DNA of 64,000 nt from CALFMR01 sp035550595 (GTDB lineage: Bacteria; Acidobacteriota; Vicinamibacteria; Vicinamibacterales; SCN-69-37). The translations under genes and the position numbers were made by a program. Positions 34,968 through 42,202 of this stretch are shown here, piece by piece (within the stretch, counting starts at the first letter, position 1; the number at the start of each line of letters is the position of its first letter). The stretch covers positions 7,393 to 71,392 of the forward strand of contig DASZOV010000059.1 of NCBI GenBank assembly GCA_035550595.1. Direction: 5' to 3'. The notes beneath the pieces were generated by a model. That model did not search any database. It saw nothing but the letters and a program-made list of their open reading frames with translations, and was not told where the DNA came from.

Positions 34968-35215
34968 CGGGCCGGCACAGGGGCCGGCCCCTACAGATGC
35001 AGGGGTGCAGACCGCGCTGTTCCCGTCGTCAACCGGTCCGGCCGGCCCCTACAGATGCAGCGGTGCACCCTCCGCTCATCTCCGCCGCGCCGCGGGGCCG
35101 CGCCGGCCCCTACAGATGCAGGGAGGCACTACGCTCCGTTTGTTCCGGGGTGATGCGACCGATGGCCATCGATGTCGTTGTAGGGGCGGGCCCCCGTGCC
35201 CGCCCGGTCCCGGGC
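34968..35215. repeat. Repeat B array 2 (REP-like, 58-61 bp period)
   Basis: Three direct copies of GCCGGCCCCTACAGATGCAG begin at 34983, 35041 and 35102. The third begins CGCC in place of GGCC one base earlier. The spacing is 58 and 61 bp. The intervening 37-40 bp differ between units. An inverted relative (GTAGGGGCGGGCCCCCG) closes the array at 35180. The gap 34955-35306 contains this array and a candidate ffh promoter; no reading frame is convincing. Confidence 0.8.
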
Positions 35216-35224
35216 GCTTCGCGG

Positions 35225-35253
35225 TTGTGTCCGTTCAACCGTTCGTGTACCAT
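35225..35253 (+). promoter_or_regulatory. Candidate promoter for ffh
   Basis: TTGTGT (35225-35230), 17 nt, then TACCAT (35248-35253), located 54 nt upstream of the ffh ATG and just past the repeat B array. Both hexamers are only partial matches, so this is tentative. Confidence 0.4.
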
Positions 35254-35306
35254 AACCGTTTGCGCTAGAACCGGTTAGGCCGCTTATGGCCCCGGTCGTC
35301 GCGGTC

Positions 35307-36665
35307 ATGTTCGAGTCGCTCAGCACCCGTCTCCAGGACGTCTTCAAGTCGCTGCGCGGTGAGGCACGCCTCACCGAAGCCGGCGTGGATGCCGCCCTGC
35401 GCGAGATCCGGATGGCGCTGCTCGAAGCGGACGTCAACTTCCGCGTCGTCAAGGCCTTCATCGAGCGCGTGCGCGTGCAGGCCGTCGGCGACGAAGTGCT
35501 GAAGAGCCTGACGCCCGCGCAGCACGTCGTGCGCGTCGTGCGCGACGAGATGCTGGCGCTCTTCGGCGACAAGACCGGCGGCCTGCCGCCGACCGACGCC
35601 TCGCCGCGCGTCATCCTCATGCTCGGCCTCCAGGGCTCGGGCAAGACGACGAGCTCCGCCAAGCTGGCCCGGCTGCTCGCGAAACAGGGGCGCCATCCGA
35701 TCCTCGTGTCGACCGACGTCCGCCGGCCGGCCGCCATCGAACAGTTGTCAGTGCTCGCGAAGCAGATCGACGCGCGTGTCCACGAGCCGGCCGACATGGA
35801 TCCGGTCGCGCGCGCCGCGGGCGCGCTGGCCGAGGCCAAGGCGAAGGGCTTCGACACGCTCATCGTCGACACCGCCGGCCGGCTGCACATCGACGACGAG
35901 CTGATGGTCGAGCTCGACGCGATCAAAGCGGCCGTTTCACCGACGGACCTGCTGTATGTCGCCGACGCGATGACCGGGCAGGACGCGGTCCGTAGCGCGG
36001 GCGAGTTCAATCATCGCGTGGGCATCTCGGGCGTCGTGCTGACGAAGATGGACGGCGACGCGCGCGGCGGCGCGGCGCTGTCGGTCGTCGGCGTCGTCGG
36101 CGTCCCAATCGCGTTCGTCGGCGTGGGCGAGCGCGTGCAGGATCTCGAGGCATTTCACGCCGACCGCCTCGTCTCGCGAATGCTCGGTATGGGCGACGTC
36201 CTGTCGCTCATCGAACGCGCCGAAGAGGCGATCGACGACGAGAGCCGCGAGCGGCTCGAGAAGAAGACACGTCTCGACGACTTCACCTTCGACGACTTCC
36301 GCGATCAGCTTCGCACCATCAAGAAGATGGGGCCGCTCGATCAAGTCCTCGGCATGATTCCCGGTCTGGGCGCGCTGAAGCAGGCGAGTCAGGCACGAGC
36401 GCAAATGGACGACAAGCAGCTCGGCCGCGTCGAGGCGATCATCGGCTCGATGACCAACGCCGAGCGCCGCAACCACTCGCTCATCAACGGCAGCCGGCGC
36501 AAACGCATCGCGCGCGGCAGTGGCACGTCGGTCGAAGAGGTGAACCGGCTGCTGAAGCAGTTCGTCGAGATGCGCAAGATGTTCAAGCTGATGGCCGGCG
36601 CCGGCGGCGGCCGTAAGGGGCGGCAGCGCCTGATGGGAATGTTGAAGGGCGCTGGGCGGGGGTGA
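35307..36665 (+). CDS. ffh: Signal recognition particle protein Ffh
   Basis: SRP54 GTPase binding signal peptides and 4.5S RNA; 452 aa. N domain MFESLSTRLQDVFKSLRGEA; G1 GLQGSGKTTSSAKLA near 108; VDTAGRLHIDDELM near 189; TKMDGDARGGAALS near 248. The Met-rich M domain runs from GPLDQVLGMIPGLGALKQ, through the RNA-binding RRKRIARGSGTSVEEVNRLL, to MFKLMAGAG and MGMLKGAGRG. ATG 35307 is the family start; the frame extends 7 codons upstream to 35286. No 4.5S RNA gene was recognised nearby. Confidence 0.97.
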   Translation: MFESLSTRLQDVFKSLRGEARLTEAGVDAALREIRMALLEADVNFRVVKAFIERVRVQAVGDEVLKSLTPAQHVVRVVRDEMLALFGDKTGGLPPTDASPRVILMLGLQGSGKTTSSAKLARLLAKQGRHPILVSTDVRRPAAIEQLSVLAKQIDARVHEPADMDPVARAAGALAEAKAKGFDTLIVDTAGRLHIDDELMVELDAIKAAVSPTDLLYVADAMTGQDAVRSAGEFNHRVGISGVVLTKMDGDARGGAALSVVGVVGVPIAFVGVGERVQDLEAFHADRLVSRMLGMGDVLSLIERAEEAIDDESRERLEKKTRLDDFTFDDFRDQLRTIKKMGPLDQVLGMIPGLGALKQASQARAQMDDKQLGRVEAIIGSMTNAERRNHSLINGSRRKRIARGSGTSVEEVNRLLKQFVEMRKMFKLMAGAGGGRKGRQRLMGMLKGAGRG

Positions 36666-36680
36666 AGGAAGTTCGTTGTC

Positions 36681-36810
36681 AACTTTGAACTTTGAACTGC
36701 GAACTTCGAAGTACGGTGGCGCCTTTGGTGCGTTGGATTGTTTGAAGAGAAAAAGAGATGCGCCGAAGGCGCCTCGTCAATTCGAAGTTCCAAGTTCGAA
36801 GTTCGTAGTT
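36681..36810. repeat. Repeat C element with nested inverted repeats (MITE-like)
   Basis: Outer arms 36681-36712 and 36779-36810 are 32 bp heptamer runs (GAACTTT, GAACTGC, GAACTTC) in inverted orientation, matching at roughly 26 of 32 positions. Inside, GGCGCCTTTGGTGCG (36718-36732) pairs with GCGCCGAAGGCGCC (36760-36773). The element fills the ffh-rpsP gap, starting 15 nt after the ffh stop and ending 23 nt before the rpsP ATG. Confidence 0.75.
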
Positions 36811-36833
36811 GAGAGTGGTTTTCAGGAGGTTAC

Positions 36834-37106
36834 ATGCTGGTAATTCGTATGCGGCGGTCGGGCGCGAAGAATCGGCCGTTCTTCCGCGTGGTGGTGACCG
36901 AGGCGCGGTCGGCGCGCGAGGGGCGGTTCGTCGAAGTGCTCGGGCACTACAATCCGCGCACCACGCCCGAGTCGGTCGAGATTGACCGCGATCGGCTGGC
37001 GCACTGGCTGAAGGCCGGCGCGCAGCCGTCTGACACGGTGCGGACGCTCATCGATCGGCTGCCGCCGGTCGAGGCCGCTGCCGCGCCAGAGGTGGCCGCC
37101 CAGTGA
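36834..37106 (+). CDS. rpsP: 30S ribosomal protein S16
   Basis: 90 aa. MLVIRMRRSGAKNRPFFRVV and the LGHYNPRTTPESVEIDRDRL region are diagnostic. An excellent Shine-Dalgarno (CAGGAGGT) lies just upstream of ATG 36834. First gene of the conserved rpsP-khpA-rimM-trmD-rplS cluster; overlaps khpA by 4 nt. Confidence 0.97.
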   Translation: MLVIRMRRSGAKNRPFFRVVVTEARSAREGRFVEVLGHYNPRTTPESVEIDRDRLAHWLKAGAQPSDTVRTLIDRLPPVEAAAAPEVAAQ

Positions 37107-37345
37107 GTCGCGGCCGTGACGTCGTCGAGGTCGTGGCCCGCGCGCTCGCGGGCCGGCCCGACGAGGTCGTCGTCACCGAGTACGACCGCCGCGGCCAGAC
37201 CGTCGTCGAGTTGACGATGGCGCCCGGCGAGCTCGGTCGCGTGATCGGCCGGCAGGGACGGACGGCGTCCGCATTGCGCGTGCTCGCGGCGGCTGCCGGC
37301 GAAGCCGAAGACCGGCGCGTCGTCGTCGACTTCCGCGACGAGTAG
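37103..37345 (+). CDS. khpA: KH-domain RNA-binding protein KhpA
   Basis: 80-aa single KH domain. The GxxG loop appears as LGRVIGRQGRTASALR near residue 43, and the C-terminal strand as VVVDFRDE. It is conserved between rpsP and rimM in many bacteria, where KhpA (with KhpB) binds RNA and influences cell size or division. GTG 37103 overlaps the rpsP stop. Confidence 0.93.
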   Translation: MSRGRDVVEVVARALAGRPDEVVVTEYDRRGQTVVELTMAPGELGRVIGRQGRTASALRVLAAAAGEAEDRRVVVDFRDE

Positions 37346-37353
37346 CCGCGCCG

Positions 37354-37887
37354 GTGGACTGGACGACCATGGTCGCCGTCGGCCGCGTGGTTCGGCCGCA
37401 CGGCCTGCGTGGTCAGGTCGTCGTCGCGTCCGAAACGGATTTCGGCGAAGAACGGTTTCAGGTCGGCGCGGTCGTGTACGCGCCGGCAGGCGAGCGCGAG
37501 CCGAGACGGCTGACCGTCGCGACGAGCCGCGAAGATCGCGGCCGATGGGTGGTTGGTTTCGACACGATCGGATCGATCGACGAAGCCGAGGCGATGCGCG
37601 ACGTCGAACTGCGGATTCCCGCCGAGGATCGTCGCACGCTCGAGCCTGGCGCCTTTTACGTGGACGACCTCGTCGGCTGCCGCGTGCGGACGATGACGGG
37701 AGCGGACGTGGGCACGGTCGAGCGGGTAGAGATGGCGACGGGCGTGCCCGTACTCGTCGTCGGCACGGATGACGAGATCCTCGTGCCGCTGGCCGAGGCC
37801 ATCTGCCGGCGCGTGGACGTTGCCGCGAAGATCGTGGAGATCGATCCGCCGGATGGACTGTTGGAGCTGAATCGCCGGAGGCGATGA
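37354..37887 (+). CDS. rimM: Ribosome maturation factor RimM
   Basis: 177 aa, 16S rRNA processing factor that binds S19. The N-terminal RimM domain shows VAVGRVVRPHGLRGQVVV. The PRC-barrel C-terminal domain starts at GAFYVDDLVGCRVRTMTGAD and ends ILVPLAEAICRRVDVAAKIV then IDPPDGLLEL. GTG 37354 is used; an internal ATG at 37369 would also leave the domain intact. Overlaps trmD by 4 nt. Confidence 0.94.
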   Translation: MDWTTMVAVGRVVRPHGLRGQVVVASETDFGEERFQVGAVVYAPAGEREPRRLTVATSREDRGRWVVGFDTIGSIDEAEAMRDVELRIPAEDRRTLEPGAFYVDDLVGCRVRTMTGADVGTVERVEMATGVPVLVVGTDDEILVPLAEAICRRVDVAAKIVEIDPPDGLLELNRRRR

Positions 37888-38690
37888 GGTGCATGGTCAT
37901 CGACCTCATCACGCTCTTTCCGGCGATGGTCGAAGCCGCGCTGGCCGAGGGCGTAATCGGTCGGGCCCGGACGCGTGGGCTGCTCGACATCCGCGCGCGT
38001 GATTTGCGCGAGTTCACGTCGGACCGTCACCGCACGGTCGATGACGTGCCGTATGGCGGTGGACCGGGCATGGTGATGAAGCCGGAGCCGCTGTTCGCCG
38101 CGGTCGAGGCGATTCAGGCCGAGCGCGGACCGGCCTCCGCCGTCGTGCTGATGACGCCGCAGGGCCGGCCGTTCACGCACGCGACGGCCGAGCGGCTGAG
38201 CCGGCTCGAGCGGATCGTGGTGATCTGCGGCCGGTACGAAGGGGTCGACGAGCGCGTGGCCGAGGCGCTCGTCACCGACGAGATTTCGATCGGCGACTAC
38301 GTGCTTTCCGGCGGCGAACTGCCGGCGCTCGTGGTGGTCGACGCGGTCGCGCGGCTCGTGCCCGGTGTGGTGGGCGACGACGCGTCGGTCGCGGCTGATT
38401 CGTTCGCGGATGGTTGGCTCGACTATCCGCACTACACGCGTCCGGCGGTGTTTCGTGGACGTGCGGTGCCCGACGTGCTCGTGTCGGGGCATCATGGCGA
38501 GATCGAGCGATGGCGGCGGGCCGAGCAGGTCCGGCGCACGTATGAACGGCGGCCCGACCTGCTGGATCGGGCCGTGACGACGGCGGACGACCGCAAGCTG
38601 CTCGCCGAGCTCAGGCAGCGCGACGCGGCGGCCGGCGTCTTCGATCGGAAGACCGACGGGCAGGAGCCCGGCGATGGACGTGACGACTGA
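37884..38690 (+). CDS. trmD: tRNA (guanine-N1)-methyltransferase TrmD
   Basis: Methylates G37 of tRNAs using SAM; 268 aa, SPOUT-class knot. Key segments are IDLITLFPAMVEA, VDDVPYGGGPGMVMKPEPLF near 53, VVICGRYEGVDERVAEALVT near 112 and EISIGDYVLSGGELPALVVV near 134. Start 37884 overlaps rimM (ATGA); ATG 37893 would also give a normal N-terminus. The C-terminus extends 17 nt into the region before rplS. Confidence 0.96.
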   Translation: MRCMVIDLITLFPAMVEAALAEGVIGRARTRGLLDIRARDLREFTSDRHRTVDDVPYGGGPGMVMKPEPLFAAVEAIQAERGPASAVVLMTPQGRPFTHATAERLSRLERIVVICGRYEGVDERVAEALVTDEISIGDYVLSGGELPALVVVDAVARLVPGVVGDDASVAADSFADGWLDYPHYTRPAVFRGRAVPDVLVSGHHGEIERWRRAEQVRRTYERRPDLLDRAVTTADDRKLLAELRQRDAAAGVFDRKTDGQEPGDGRDD

Positions 38691-38706
38691 GCGAGGAGTT
38701 CCTGTC

Positions 38707-39054
38707 ATGAAGGCGATTGAAACGGTTGAGCAACCCCACCTGACCACGCGGCCCGCCATGCGATCGGGCGACACGGTGCGCGTCCACGTGAAGGTGCGCG
38801 AGGGCGACAAGGAGCGCATCCAGGTGTTCGAGGGGACCGTCATCGGCATGCACCGCGGCGGCGTGCGCGCGACGTTCACGGTGCGCAAGGTGTCGTTCGG
38901 TCAGGGCGTCGAGCGCATCTTCCCGCTCCACTCGCCGACGATCGACAAGGTCGAAGTGGTCCGCAGCGCCAAGGTCCGCCGCGCGAAGCTGTACTTCCTG
39001 CGCGAGCTGCGCGGCAAGGCGGCGCGCATGAAGGAACAGAAGCGCACGGCCTAG
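38707..39054 (+). CDS. rplS: 50S ribosomal protein L19
   Basis: 115 aa. RSGDTVRVHVKVREGDKERI, QVFEGTVIGMHRGGVRATFT and ERIFPLHSPTIDKVEVVRSA are diagnostic. AGGAG precedes ATG 38707; the upstream in-frame start at 38674 lies within trmD. Last ribosomal gene of the rpsP cluster. Confidence 0.97.
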   Translation: MKAIETVEQPHLTTRPAMRSGDTVRVHVKVREGDKERIQVFEGTVIGMHRGGVRATFTVRKVSFGQGVERIFPLHSPTIDKVEVVRSAKVRRAKLYFLRELRGKAARMKEQKRTA

Positions 39055-39063
39055 ACGGCCTCC

Positions 39064-39091
39064 GGCGCGCGGCCCGCCGCGGGCGCGCGCC
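39064..39091 (+). other. Strong GC hairpin between rplS and rnhB
   Basis: GGCGCGCGGCCCGC folds on GCGGGCGCGCGCC with a small bulge and a 1-2 nt loop. There is no U-tract after it, so it is not a classical terminator. It may stabilise or process the rplS message ahead of rnhB. Confidence 0.45.
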
Positions 39092-39105
39092 AGGCGGGGA
39101 TCTTG

Positions 39106-39738
39106 ATGACCCGTCCGCGGGCCTCGCGCACCGTCGAGAACGAAGTTCGCCGGCTCGGCTACGTCCATGTCGCCGGTGTCGACGAGGTGGGGCGCGGGTG
39201 TCTCGCCGGGCCCGTCGTGGCCGCGGCCGTCGTGCTCGACGCGGACTGCTACATTCCCGGCGTCGCGGACTCGAAGGTGCTCACGCCCGACGACCGCGAG
39301 CGCCTGTTCCCGCGCATCGTGAAAGCGGCCGTGTGCTGGCACGCGGCCATCGTCAGCGCGGCCGAGATCGATCGGATCAACATCCACCGCGCGTCGCTCG
39401 AAGCGATGCGGCAGTCCGTGATGGCGCTCTCGCCGCTCCCGGGCTTCGTCCTCGTCGACGCGTTTCGCATCCCCGGTTTGATGATGGCGCAGCGCCCGAT
39501 CCCCGGCGGCGATCGCCGCTGCACGGCGATTGCGGCCGCGTCGATCCTCGCCAAGGTGACGCGCGACCGTCTCATGCTGGCGCTCCACGAACGCGATCCG
39601 CGCTACGGTTTCGACCAGCACAAGGGCTACGCCACGCGCGCGCACCTCGATGCGATGGGGCGCTTCGGCTATTCGGACGAGCATCGGCGGTCGTTCAGGC
39701 CGCCGTCGCTGTTTGATACGATGCCGGTCGACGACTGA
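39106..39738 (+). CDS. rnhB: Ribonuclease HII
   Basis: Removes RNA primers and misincorporated ribonucleotides; 210 aa. Motifs are VAGVDEVGRGCLAGPVVAAA near 22 (first catalytic Asp and Glu), DSKVLTPDDRERLF near 55, VLVDAFRIP near 115 and AIAAASILAKVTRDRLM near 140. GYATRAHLDAMGRFGYSDEH closes the domain. ATG 39106 is chosen over the in-frame TTG 39103. rplS-rnhB adjacency is widespread. Confidence 0.96.
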   Translation: MTRPRASRTVENEVRRLGYVHVAGVDEVGRGCLAGPVVAAAVVLDADCYIPGVADSKVLTPDDRERLFPRIVKAAVCWHAAIVSAAEIDRINIHRASLEAMRQSVMALSPLPGFVLVDAFRIPGLMMAQRPIPGGDRRCTAIAAASILAKVTRDRLMLALHERDPRYGFDQHKGYATRAHLDAMGRFGYSDEHRRSFRPPSLFDTMPVDD

Positions 39739-39793
39739 CGATCCGCGCGGCGCCTCGGGCGCGTCCCGCGCGTTCCGGCCCCGGGAGGCTCGC

Positions 39794-40057
39794 ATTCGTT
39801 TCTTCACCCGCTTGTTGTTCGCGGCCTACTTCATCGAAGCCGGGCTCCTGCTCATCGTCGTGCCGTGGACGCTCTGGTGGTGGAGGAACGTCTTCGCCAT
39901 GGTGTGGCCCTGGGTCGGCACGGTCATGGCGTACCGGTCGGTGCGCGTGGCCGTGAGCGTCGTGGGCGTGATCGTCGTCCTCGCCGGGATGGCCGAGGCG
40001 CGCCTGCTCTTCAGCGGCCGTTCGCAATCGCCCGGATCCGCATCCACCGGATCGTGA
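39794..40057 (+). CDS. Small two-helix membrane protein, probable ATT start
   Basis: 87 aa. Two transmembrane helices (FFTRLLFAAYFIEAGLLLIV and VRVAVSVVGVIVVLAGMAEA) flank a Trp-rich loop (PWTLWWWRNVFAMVWPW). No ATG, GTG or TTG is suitably placed before the first helix. ATT at 39794 has GGGAGG (39783-39788) 5 nt upstream, an ideal ribosome-binding arrangement, so I propose it as the start. Its stop overlaps the thiE GTG (GTGA), supporting translation. Function unknown. Confidence 0.65.
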   Translation: MRFFTRLLFAAYFIEAGLLLIVVPWTLWWWRNVFAMVWPWVGTVMAYRSVRVAVSVVGVIVVLAGMAEARLLFSGRSQSPGSASTGS

Positions 40058-40764
40058 ACTCGTCATCCCGGCCGCTCGTCTGCCTGGTGACGGATCGCCG
40101 GCGGCTCGCACCCACCGCACGAACCGTGCAGGACGAACTGGCGGCGCTCGATCGCGTGATCGACGAAGCGGTTGCGGCTGGCGTGGATCTCGTGCAGGTG
40201 CGCGAGCGCGATCTCGACGCGGCGGTGCTCATCGCGTTCGTGCGCGGTGTCGTCGCGCGCGCGGCCGGAACGTCGACACGTGTCGTCGTCAACGACCGCG
40301 CGGACGTCGCCATCGCATCAGGAGCGGCGGGTGTGCACGTGCGGAGCGATGGCCCTCCGATCGATCGCGTGCGCACGCTGGCACCGGCGGAAGCGTGGAT
40401 CGTCGGGCGATCGTGTCACGCCGATGATGCGCCGTCGGTCGCGACGGGCGCCGACTACGTGCTGTTCGGCGCGGTCTTCGCGACCGCGTCCAAACCTGGC
40501 GCCGCGGCCGTGGGGATCGACACGCTCACGCGCTGGTGCCGATCGACCGACGTGCCGGTCATCGCCATTGGCGGCCTGACGCCGGAGCGTGCGGAAGCGT
40601 GCGCGGCGGCTGGCGCGGCGGGTGTGGCCGCCATCGGCGCGTTCCTGCACGAAGGGCAGGGACGTGACGCCATGGGGGCGCGGCGTGCCGTGCCGGCGTT
40701 TCGAGATGCGCTCGCTCGCGGCATTGCTGCGCGCGGGCAATGGGATGTTGCCCGGGACGTTTGA
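40054..40764 (+). CDS. thiE: Thiamine-phosphate synthase
   Basis: Joins HMP-PP and thiazole phosphate into thiamine phosphate; 236 aa TIM barrel. Motifs are VDLVQVRERDLDAAVLIAFV near 41, VVVNDRADVAIASGAAGVHV near 72, GRSCHADDAPSVATGADYVL near 110 with FGAVFATASKPG, and VIAIGGLTPERAEACAAAGA near 170. GTG 40054 is coupled to the small membrane-protein gene. No TPP riboswitch was recognised. A close TenI-like paralogue role cannot be excluded. Confidence 0.9.
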   Translation: MNSSSRPLVCLVTDRRRLAPTARTVQDELAALDRVIDEAVAAGVDLVQVRERDLDAAVLIAFVRGVVARAAGTSTRVVVNDRADVAIASGAAGVHVRSDGPPIDRVRTLAPAEAWIVGRSCHADDAPSVATGADYVLFGAVFATASKPGAAAVGIDTLTRWCRSTDVPVIAIGGLTPERAEACAAAGAAGVAAIGAFLHEGQGRDAMGARRAVPAFRDALARGIAARGQWDVARDV

Positions 40765-40790
40765 AGACGTCGATCGCAACCTGTTAGAGT
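40761..40790 (+). promoter_or_regulatory. Sigma-70 promoter for the RodZ-like gene
   Basis: TTGAAG (40761-40766), 18 nt, then TAGAGT (40785-40790); the ATG is at 40814. The -35 overlaps the thiE stop codon, so the RodZ-like gene is an independent unit. Confidence 0.6.
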
Positions 40791-40813
40791 AGCCGCCCGA
40801 CCCCCTCCCGGCC

Positions 40814-41686
40814 ATGAACGACCTCGGCTCGAAGCTCAAGCGCGCGCGCGAAGACCACGGCATTGCGCTGCGTGACATCGCGGCCCGGACGAAGATCTCG
40901 GTCACCGCGCTCGAGGCAGTTGAGCGCAACGATTTCAGCCGTCTTCCCGGCGGCATCTTCGGCCGATCCTTCGTGCGCGCGTATGCCGCCGAGCTCGGCC
41001 TCGACGCCGACGCCATCGTCGCGGAGTTCGTCGAAGCGCTCGAAGAGCAAGAGCGCGAGGCCGCGGCGCGCGGCGCGATCCGGCCGGAGATCACCGACGA
41101 CGATCGGCTGTTCCTGGCGAGGCAGCAGCAGGCCGTGCGGCTCCTGCGTTGGGGATTGATCGCGCTCGCGGTCGTGGCTGTCGCGCTCGTCGTCTGGAGG
41201 CTGCACGTGTGGCGATCGCGTCGCGCGGCCACGCCGACAGCGGTGACGATGCCTGCCGCGTCGTCGACGACGACACCGCCACCGGTTTCCTCTCCACCAA
41301 CGTCGCCGCCATCCACCACGTCCGGGCCTGATGGCACCGCGGCCAACACGGCGGCTGTCGTCACGACCTCGTCGGTCACCGACGCGTCATCGCCTGGCGC
41401 GTCGCCGGCGGCGGATGCGGCGAACGGCGTTGCGGTGGAATTCCTCGTGAGCGACGACTGCTGGATTGTCGCGACGAGCGACGGCCAGCGATCCATTTCG
41501 GAGCTGTTCCGTGCGGGCGACGGCCGTCGTCTGGATGCGACGCGCGAGCTGTTGTTCGACGTCGGCAACGCGGGCGCCGTGGAGTGGTCGATCAACGGTC
41601 ACCCGGCCAAGCCCCTCGGCCGCGCCGGCCAACACGTCCGCGTTGTCATCACCCCCGCCAACGTGTCGCAGTTCCTGCAGCCGTAG
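40814..41686 (+). CDS. RodZ-like helix-turn-helix membrane protein
   Basis: 290 aa. The cytoplasmic N-terminus is a Cro/CI-type HTH (LGSKLKRAREDHGIALRDIA, ARTKISVTALEAVERNDFSR, LPGGIFGRSFVRAYAAELGL), the RodZ signature. A transmembrane helix (LIALAVVAVALVVWRLHVW, about 116-134) and a Pro/Ser/Thr linker lead to a C-terminal domain (about 200-290: VAVEFLVSDDCWIVATSDGQ) like DUF4115. RodZ anchors MreB and shapes rods. A second stretch of repeats follows its stop. Confidence 0.85.
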   Translation: MNDLGSKLKRAREDHGIALRDIAARTKISVTALEAVERNDFSRLPGGIFGRSFVRAYAAELGLDADAIVAEFVEALEEQEREAAARGAIRPEITDDDRLFLARQQQAVRLLRWGLIALAVVAVALVVWRLHVWRSRRAATPTAVTMPAASSTTTPPPVSSPPTSPPSTTSGPDGTAANTAAVVTTSSVTDASSPGASPAADAANGVAVEFLVSDDCWIVATSDGQRSISELFRAGDGRRLDATRELLFDVGNAGAVEWSINGHPAKPLGRAGQHVRVVITPANVSQFLQP

Positions 41687-41696
41687 CGCGTTCGTC

Positions 41697-41962
41697 CCGG
41701 GCGGGCATGGGGGCCCGCCCCTACGACCGGTGTTGTGGATTGCGCGCTTGGCGGATGCCGGGCACGGGCGCCCTACAACCGGTGTTGCAGGATTGCGCGT
41801 TTGGCCGGCGGCGGGCAGGGGGGCCCCGCCCCTACAACCGGTGTTGCGGGATTGCGCGCCCGGCCGGTGGCGGGCACAGGGGCCCGCCCCTACAAACTGG
41901 CGCGGCGGGATCGCGCAGGCCGTGGTTGTGTCCGTGTAGGGGCCGGCCCCCATGCCGGCCCG
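41697..41962. repeat. Repeat B array 3 (REP-like, four degenerate units)
   Basis: The core CTACRACCGGTGTTG begins at 41721, 41773 and 41832, with a weaker fourth copy at 41890 (spacing 52, 59 and 58 bp). Each core is preceded by a GGGC...GCCC palindrome. An inverted copy (GTAGGGGCCGGCCCCC) sits at 41936. The gap 41687-41992 between convergent genes holds only this array and part of a repeat C copy (41983-42011). Confidence 0.8.
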
Positions 41963-41982
41963 AACGGCGGCCCCAAAACCCA

Positions 41983-42011
41983 CTTCAGGCTTCTACTTTC
42001 TAACTTTTTTA
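41983..42011. repeat. Repeat C copy supplying a stop codon
   Basis: On the minus strand it reads AAAGTTAGAAAGTAGAAGCC then TGAAG, the same core as the arms of the 25030-25243 element. The TAG inside it (41995-41993) is the stop codon of the small hypothetical gene. The last four residues of that protein come from the repeat. Confidence 0.7.
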
Positions 42012-42202
42012 GTTGCCGCCCATTCCGATCGCATCTCCGACAGTCCGTCCATGTACACGGCCGCGTGCTGCCGCTCATCGTCGCTCGCGAGCGCTTTGAA
42101 GAGATCGATCGCTCTGGCCAGGTCGCGTTGAATGGTCGCGCGCGTGGCGTTGAAGTAGAGCCGGCGGATTGCGTCGACGCCATCGCGCGGGCGATCGCTC
42201 AC
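41993..42202 (-). CDS. Small hypothetical protein coupled to the GHMP kinase
   Basis: 69 aa, unrecognised. It is predicted fully helical and charged (AIRRLYFNATRATIQRDLAR, then AIDLFKALASDDERQHAAVY, MDGLSEMRSEW). GTG 42202 overlaps the GHMP-kinase stop (GTGA), which argues for a genuine, translationally coupled gene. Codon use matches its neighbours. The C-terminal Lys/Arg-rich end is donated by repeat C. Confidence 0.6.
   Translation of the reverse strand: MSDRPRDGVDAIRRLYFNATRATIQRDLARAIDLFKALASDDERQHAAVYMDGLSEMRSEWAATKKVRK

Noticed and set aside
34968..35215. Possible CRISPR array (short repeats with unique spacers)
   Set aside because: Only three repeats, each palindromic and REP-like, with the same motif inverted nearby and in other loci; no cas genes in the window.
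36666..36833. 4.5S (SRP) RNA gene next to ffh
   Set aside because: The gap is filled by repeat C and lacks the conserved GGAA/AGCA internal-loop pattern of SRP RNA domain IV.
40021..40056. TPP riboswitch upstream of thiE
   Set aside because: thiE is translationally coupled to the preceding small gene; no THI-box-like sequence is visible.
41697..41962. Possible CRISPR array or tandem coding repeats
   Set aside because: Units are degenerate, unevenly spaced (52-59 bp) and GC-palindromic; frames across them give no plausible protein.
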